In this document: one piece after another, positions 5,234 through 9,905 of the stretch | How positions within the stretch are numbered: the stretch's first letter is position 1 | How the letters are laid out: each line of letters starts with the position of its first letter | Source: Firmicutes bacterium CAG:238 | Lineage (GTDB): Bacteria > Bacillota > Clostridia > Peptostreptococcales > Anaerovoracaceae | NCBI GenBank assembly: GCA_000435615.1 | Contig: FR881979.1 | Location: 282 to 10,186 of the forward strand | Direction: 5' to 3' | Length of the DNA stretch: 9,905 bases | Position numbers and translations under genes: made by a program | The notes under the pieces: generated by a model | Database searches by the model: none | The model's input: the letters and a program-made list of their open reading frames with translations, nothing else | Told to the model about the DNA's origin: nothing

Positions 5234-8065
5234 TTACAGAAGCTTTTTTAGAAATTGTCCTGTATACGATTCGCTGCATGCAGCCACTTCCTCCGGTGTT
5301 CCGGATACAACGACTGTCCCGCCGCGGTTTCCGCCGTCAGGTCCAAGGTCGATGATATGGTCCGCACGCTTTATTACATCAAGGTTGTGTTCGATTACAA
5401 CAACCGTGTTGCCGGCATCCACGAGTCTGTCAAGAACGGCAAGCAGCTTGTCCACATCCGCAAAATGCAGTCCCGTAGTTGGTTCATCCAGAATGTACAA
5501 GGTCCTGCCTGTACTTCGTTTTGTCAGCTCTGAGGCAAGCTTGACGCGCTGTGCTTCGCCGCCCGAAAGCTGCGTCGACGGCTGGCCGAGCTTAATATAC
5601 CCCAGTCCTACTTCATCAAGTGTCCGAAGATGTCTTGCTATGGAAGGCACATTCTGAAAGAATTCTACTCCTTCTTTGACACTCATGTCAAGCACATCGA
5701 AGATACTTTTGCCTTTATATTTAACTTCAAGTGTTTCTCGATTGTATCTTTTGCCCTTGCAGACTTCACAAGGCACATATACATCCGGCAGGAAATGCAT
5801 CTCAATGCATATGATTCCGTCGCCGCTGCATGCCTCGCATCTGCCTCCTTTAACATTGAAGCTGAATCTTCCTTTTTGATATCCGCGGAGTTTTGCTTCC
5901 GGAAGGCTTGCGAACAAATCACGAATGTGATTGAACATTCCCGTATAGGTCGCCGGGTTGGAACGCGGTGTTTTGCCGATCGGCGACTGGTCAATGTCGA
6001 TCACTTTGTCAATATTCTCAAGTCCGAGGATTTCGTCGAACTCTCCGGGTTCCTCCTGAAGGCGGTTTGTAACCCTCGCGGCACCTTTGTACAGGATTTC
6101 GTTGATCAAACTGCTCTTTCCGGAGCCTGAGACTCCCGTAACGCATACAAACTTGCCAAGCGGAATTTCAACGTCGATATTCTTCAGATTGTTCTCGCGT
6201 GCGCCCTTGATTACAAGCTTCTCGCCGTTTCCCGGTCTTCTGTGTTCCGGGACAAAAATTTTCTTTGCTCCTGAAAGGTACTGACCGGTAAGAGATTCCT
6301 TACATGCTTTGATATCTTCAACGGTACCCTGTGCCACAAGTTCTCCGCCGTTTATTCCGGCACCGGGACCTATGTCTATGATGTGATCCGCCGCGTACAT
6401 GGTATCCTCGTCATGCTCAACCACAATCAATGTGTTGCCGATGTCCGTGAGATGGCGAAGCGTCTGCAGCAGTTTTTCGTTGTCCTTTTGGTGAAGTCCG
6501 ATGCTTGGTTCGTCAAGGATATAAAGCACACCCACAAGGCTGGATCCAATCTGCGTTGCAAGCCGGATTCTCTGCGATTCACCGCCCGAAAGTGTGGATG
6601 CGGTTCTGCTGAGCGTAAGATAGTCAAGTCCGACATCCACAAGGAAATGAAGTCTTGCCTTTATCTCTTTCAAAATCTGATAAGCAATTTTGCCGTCTTT
6701 TTCGGAAAGATCAAGTCCGTCGATAAATTCAAGTGCTTCCTTTATCGACATTTCAGAGAGTTCCGCAATGTTTACGCCGCCTACCGTAACCGCCAGAATT
6801 TCGGGTTTGAGTCTACGGCCATGACACGCAGGACACTCCCTTACGACCATGTATCGTGCCATTTTTTCTTTGAAATAATCTGACGTCGTCTCTCTGTATC
6901 TGCGTTCGATATTGACCAGTGCCCCCTCAAACGGCCTGTCCTGATGGGAAACCGTGCCGGTGCTTCTGCTCACATAATCGTATACGAGATGTTTGTTCCC
7001 TGTGCCGTAATACAGTTCCTTTTTGAATGTCTCCGGCAGCTCGCAAAGCGGTCTGGAAGAATCCACACCGTGCGCTTTGATAAGCGCATCAACAAGCTGG
7101 CGGTAAAAACCGCTGAATTCCATCGTTCCGAAAATCGGCTGAAGTGCTCCGTCATCGATGCTTATGCTCTCATCTATCAAAAGTTTCGGATCAAGTTTCT
7201 GTGTGAATCCGAGTCCGTTGCAGTGCGGACATGCTCCGAATGGTGCGTTGAAGGAAAACATTCTCGGCTCAAGTTCTTCTATGCTCACGCCGTGATCCGG
7301 GCAGGCAAGCTTGGTACTGAATGTCTTCTCATAGTGTCTGTCATAAAAGTCCCCAATCACTTCAACGAGTCCGTCTCCCTGGGCAATCGCAAGCTCGCAG
7401 GCTTCAGCGATTCGTCCTTCCTGACCGGGTTTTACGACAATTCGGTCGATTACGATTTCAATCGTATGCTTGAACGTCTTTTCCATCTTGATTTCGTCCT
7501 CGTCCAGCAGATAAATTTCGCCGTCGATGCGGACTCTGGTAAAGCCTTCTTTGCGGATTCTTTCGATTATTTTTTCGTGTGTGCCCTTGCGCTGACGAAT
7601 AACCGGTGCAAGTACCATCAGTTTCGTACCCTCTTCAAATTCCATGATGGTATCGACCATCTGGTCGACAGACTGGCTGCTGATTGGCTTTCCGCAGACC
7701 GGACAGTGCGGTTTGCCAACGCGCGCATAAAGCAGACGCAGGTAGTCGTGAATTTCCGTAACCGTACCCACCGTGGAACGCGGATTGCGGTTCGTCGTCT
7801 TCTGGTCGATGGAAATCGCAGGCGAAAGCCCTTCGATATACTCCACATTCGGCTTCTCCATCTGCCCGAGGAACTGCCTTGCATACGAAGAAAGACTCTC
7901 CATATATCTTCTCTGTCCCTCTGCATAAATGGTATCAAAAGCAAGCGATGACTTGCCGGATCCCGAAAGCCCTGTTAAAACCACCATTTTGTCTCTTGGA
8001 ATCACCACATCGAGATTTTTTAAATTGTTTTCGTTTGCACCCCTTATAATGATGTCTTTTGACAT
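5234..8065 (-). CDS. uvrA: UvrABC excinuclease subunit A
   Basis: UvrA dimers with UvrB scan DNA for bulky lesions and load UvrB in nucleotide excision repair. The protein has 943 residues, the normal full length, and contains two ABC ATPase halves. The first has Walker A GLSGSGKSS (32-40), signature LSGGESQRI (492-500) and Walker B LYILDEPS (514-521). The second has GVSGSGKSS (644-652), LSGGEAQRV (833-841) and LYILDEPTTGLH (856-867). Three zinc modules are visible: Cys121/Cys124 with Cys411/Cys414; Cys255, His258, Cys279, Cys282; and Cys743, Cys746, Cys766, Cys769. In the second, His258 stands where many homologues have Cys. The ATG at 8065 is chosen because AAAGGAG lies 5 bases before it and the conserved protein starts there (MSKDIIIRGANENN); an open extension to 8143 only overlaps uvrB. 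It starts 22 bases after the uvrB stop, as in a typical Firmicutes uvrBA operon. Confidence 0.97.
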   Translation of the reverse strand: MSKDIIIRGANENNLKNLDVVIPRDKMVVLTGLSGSGKSSLAFDTIYAEGQRRYMESLSSYARQFLGQMEKPNVEYIEGLSPAISIDQKTTNRNPRSTVGTVTEIHDYLRLLYARVGKPHCPVCGKPISSQSVDQMVDTIMEFEEGTKLMVLAPVIRQRKGTHEKIIERIRKEGFTRVRIDGEIYLLDEDEIKMEKTFKHTIEIVIDRIVVKPGQEGRIAEACELAIAQGDGLVEVIGDFYDRHYEKTFSTKLACPDHGVSIEELEPRMFSFNAPFGACPHCNGLGFTQKLDPKLLIDESISIDDGALQPIFGTMEFSGFYRQLVDALIKAHGVDSSRPLCELPETFKKELYYGTGNKHLVYDYVSRSTGTVSHQDRPFEGALVNIERRYRETTSDYFKEKMARYMVVRECPACHGRRLKPEILAVTVGGVNIAELSEMSIKEALEFIDGLDLSEKDGKIAYQILKEIKARLHFLVDVGLDYLTLSRTASTLSGGESQRIRLATQIGSSLVGVLYILDEPSIGLHQKDNEKLLQTLRHLTDIGNTLIVVEHDEDTMYAADHIIDIGPGAGINGGELVAQGTVEDIKACKESLTGQYLSGAKKIFVPEHRRPGNGEKLVIKGARENNLKNIDVEIPLGKFVCVTGVSGSGKSSLINEILYKGAARVTNRLQEEPGEFDEILGLENIDKVIDIDQSPIGKTPRSNPATYTGMFNHIRDLFASLPEAKLRGYQKGRFSFNVKGGRCEACSGDGIICIEMHFLPDVYVPCEVCKGKRYNRETLEVKYKGKSIFDVLDMSVKEGVEFFQNVPSIARHLRTLDEVGLGYIKLGQPSTQLSGGEAQRVKLASELTKRSTGRTLYILDEPTTGLHFADVDKLLAVLDRLVDAGNTVVVIEHNLDVIKRADHIIDLGPDGGNRGGTVVVSGTPEEVAACSESYTGQFLKKLL

Positions 8066-8070
8066 TGTGT

Positions 8071-8077
8071 CTCCTTT
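8071..8077 (-). promoter_or_regulatory. Ribosome binding site that fixes the uvrA start
   Basis: AAAGGAG on the minus strand (8077-8071) sits 5 bases ahead of the ATG at 8065, in the short gap after the uvrB stop. It decides between this start and the upstream in-frame start at 8143, which lies inside uvrB. The site supports translation of uvrA from the same message as uvrB. Confidence 0.8.
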
Positions 8078-8087
8078 GTAATCCAAT

Positions 8088-9905
8088 TTATAATCTGACC
8101 TTATATTCAAAAATCCGGTCTCTGAGCTGTGCCGCGCGTTCAAATTGCAAATCCTGCGCTGCCTGCTTCATTTCCTTCTCCAGTTTCTTTATATAGTCAT
8201 TCAATTCTTTCTTCGTAAGTTCAAGCGGACTCTTGCCCTTGTATTCTTCCATCGAAGGCTCCATAACCTTCGTGGCCTCGATAACGGAACGAACCGACTT
8301 CTTGACCGATGCCGGCGTGATTCCATGTGCCTTATTGTAATCGTCCTGAATTTTGCGCCTTCTGTCGGTCTCTTTCATCGCCACATCCATCGCCTTGCTG
8401 ATGCGGTCCGCATACATGATAACTCTGCCGTCCGCATTTCGTGCGGCTCTTTCGATGGTCTGAATCAGCGAGGTCTCGGTACGCAGGAAGCCTTCCTTGT
8501 CCGCGTCCAAAATTGCCACAAGCGAAACCTCCGGTATATCCAGTCCTTCTCTGAGCAAATTAATTCCGACCAAAACATCGAAAACGCCCAGCCGCAGATC
8601 CCGTATGATTTCCATTCTTTCAAGGGTATCGACCTCTGAATGCAGATATCTTACCTTTATATTTACCCCTTTGAGGTAATCTGTCAAACTCTCCGCCATC
8701 TTTTTGGTTAAAGTTGTCACCAGAACGCGCTCACCGCGTTCCGTAACTTTGTTGATTTCTCCTATGAGGTGGTCGATCTGCCCCTCGGTGGGAACAACCG
8801 TAATCGGCGGATCGAGAAGGCCCGTCGGCCTTATTATCTGCTCTGCGTTTATGCCGCCCGAAACTTCTTTCTCGTAATCCGCAGGAGTCGCACTGACAAA
8901 AACAATCTGCTTAACGAGATTATCAAACTCCTCAAATTTGAGCGGTCTGTTGTCGAGCGCCGATGGCAGGCGGAATCCGTATTCCACAAGCGATGACTTA
9001 CGCGAACGGTCTCCCGCATACATTGCACGAAGCTGCGGAAGCATAACATGCGACTCGTCGATAATAATCAAAAAATCGTCCGGGAAGTAGTCAATCAGCG
9101 TATAAGGCCTTGTGCCCGCAGGCAGTCCGTTTAAATGCCTTGAGTAGTTCTCAATTCCCTTGCAGCTTCCCACCTCACGCAGCATCTCGAGGTCATATCT
9201 TGTCCTCTGCTCGATTCGCTGCGCTTCAAGGAGTTTGCCGCGGTCTTTGAACCACTGAACTCTTTCAATCAGCTCAGCGTCAATTGTTTCGATTGCTTTT
9301 TCCATCTTCTCGGGAGATGTTACGTAATGCGATGCCGGATATACGGCAATGTGGTTTCTGAGCCCGATGATTTCGCCTGTAACCGGGTTCATTTCCTTGA
9401 TGGATTCCACCTCGTCTCCGAAAAGTTCAACCCGAACCGCCGATTCTGCTCCTGCCGGATAGATATCGATGACGTCTCCGCGCACACGAAAACTCCCGCG
9501 TTCAAAAGCCATGTCATTTCTGACATACTGAATGTCCACGAGTTTTCGCAAAATATCCTTACGCGGCTTCGTCATGCCCGGACGCAGCGAAAGCATCTGG
9601 TTTTCGTAATCAAACGGACTTCCTAAGCCGTAGATGCACGAAACCGATGCGACGATAATTACGTCTTTACGCTCTGCAAGTGCCGCTGTCGCCGAGTGAC
9701 GCAGCTTTTCGATTTCGTCGTTGATGTCCGAGTCCTTTTCTATATAAGTGTCCGTCGAAGGTACATAGGCCTCCGGCTGATAATAATCGTAGTAGCTGAC
9801 AAAATACTCCACCGCGTTCTCCGGGAAGAACTCCTTAAACTCCCCATGCAGCTGCGCTGCCAGCGTCTTATTATGGGAAATCACCAGCGTCGGCTTCTGC
9901 ACCTG
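8088..9905 (-). CDS. uvrB: UvrABC excinuclease subunit B (N-terminus beyond the window)
   Basis: UvrB is the damage-verifying helicase-like subunit that receives the lesion from UvrA and recruits UvrC for incision. The visible 605 residues begin inside the gene: the reading frame is open through position 9905, and the GTG at 9902 is an internal Val codon before QKPTLVISHNKT. About 55 residues including Walker A are missing. Visible are the beta-hairpin region FVSYYDYYQPEAYVPSTDTY that clamps DNA, the VASVSCIYGLG segment, the helicase motif II IDESH (about 282-286), VSATP (about 337-341), the C-terminal helicase motifs ending QTIERAARN, and a C-terminal UVR domain (about 564-601, LEKEMKQAAQDLQFERAAQL) that binds UvrC and UvrA. 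It is the first visible gene of a uvrB-uvrA-pncB operon; its promoter lies outside, so SOS control cannot be judged. Confidence 0.97.
   Translation of the reverse strand, partial: QVQKPTLVISHNKTLAAQLHGEFKEFFPENAVEYFVSYYDYYQPEAYVPSTDTYIEKDSDINDEIEKLRHSATAALAERKDVIIVASVSCIYGLGSPFDYENQMLSLRPGMTKPRKDILRKLVDIQYVRNDMAFERGSFRVRGDVIDIYPAGAESAVRVELFGDEVESIKEMNPVTGEIIGLRNHIAVYPASHYVTSPEKMEKAIETIDAELIERVQWFKDRGKLLEAQRIEQRTRYDLEMLREVGSCKGIENYSRHLNGLPAGTRPYTLIDYFPDDFLIIIDESHVMLPQLRAMYAGDRSRKSSLVEYGFRLPSALDNRPLKFEEFDNLVKQIVFVSATPADYEKEVSGGINAEQIIRPTGLLDPPITVVPTEGQIDHLIGEINKVTERGERVLVTTLTKKMAESLTDYLKGVNIKVRYLHSEVDTLERMEIIRDLRLGVFDVLVGINLLREGLDIPEVSLVAILDADKEGFLRTETSLIQTIERAARNADGRVIMYADRISKAMDVAMKETDRRRKIQDDYNKAHGITPASVKKSVRSVIEATKVMEPSMEEYKGKSPLELTKKELNDYIKKLEKEMKQAAQDLQFERAAQLRDRIFEYKVRL

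Noticed and set aside
6944..7951. A 335-codon plus-strand open frame opposite uvrA
   Set aside because: It lies wholly antisense to conserved uvrA codons, lacks a convincing ribosome binding site and has no recognisable domain; it is a by-product of uvrA codon use.
8066..8143. N-terminal extension of uvrA to an upstream ATG
   Set aside because: The extra 26 codons overlap uvrB and have no ribosome binding site, whereas the ATG at 8065 has AAAGGAG and matches the family's N-terminus.
9900..9902. GTG at 9902 as the start of uvrB
   Set aside because: The frame is open to the window edge and the conserved N-terminal Walker A region of UvrB must lie beyond it; the GTG is an internal valine.

Overview
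The window looks like ordinary chromosomal DNA from a low-to-moderate GC Gram-positive anaerobe of the Firmicutes, most likely a clostridial lineage. The reasons are the strong AGGAGG-type ribosome binding sites, the TATAAT-type promoters with 17-base spacers, the clostridial form of class II fructose-bisphosphate aldolase, the Gram-positive style BrnQ, and UvrA/UvrB proteins with Firmicutes features. No sequence search was possible, so the lineage is an inference. I see no tRNA, rRNA, insertion sequence, CRISPR array or phage gene.

Layout. Positions 1-47 hold the start of a minus-strand gene that leaves the window. It has a well-formed promoter (92-120) and an inverted repeat (63-94) overlapping the -10 box, which suggests a self-regulated regulator. 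Positions 121-339 carry no gene, only a plus-strand hairpin terminator (265-316) with no obvious plus-strand gene ahead of it. Next come two divergently transcribed small-protein loci of unknown function: an 88-residue charged helical protein on minus (340-606), and on plus a locus (734-1083) whose N-terminal hydrophobic half and C-terminal half are in different frames, as if one gene had suffered a one-base frameshift. The plus-strand aldolase gene fba (1174-2103) follows. It converges on brnQ (2168-3508, minus), a branched-chain amino acid transporter, and the two share a bidirectional terminator (2118-2169).

The rest of the window is minus strand and reads uvrB -> uvrA -> pncB. Gaps of 22 and 36 bases and no terminator between the genes indicate one operon, ending at a strong hairpin terminator (3687-3729). 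uvrB is cut by the window edge and lacks its N-terminal Walker A region. UvrA and UvrB together form the damage-recognition complex of nucleotide excision repair. PncB feeds nicotinate into NAD. brnQ then starts from its own promoter (3550-3578), with a 30-base dyad (3628-3657) about 50 bases upstream of the -35 box.

The coding content is housekeeping and I do not see a new multi-gene system. The points worth a second look are regulatory or small-scale: the two operator-like dyads, the orphan terminator, and the frame-disrupted small hydrophobic protein.
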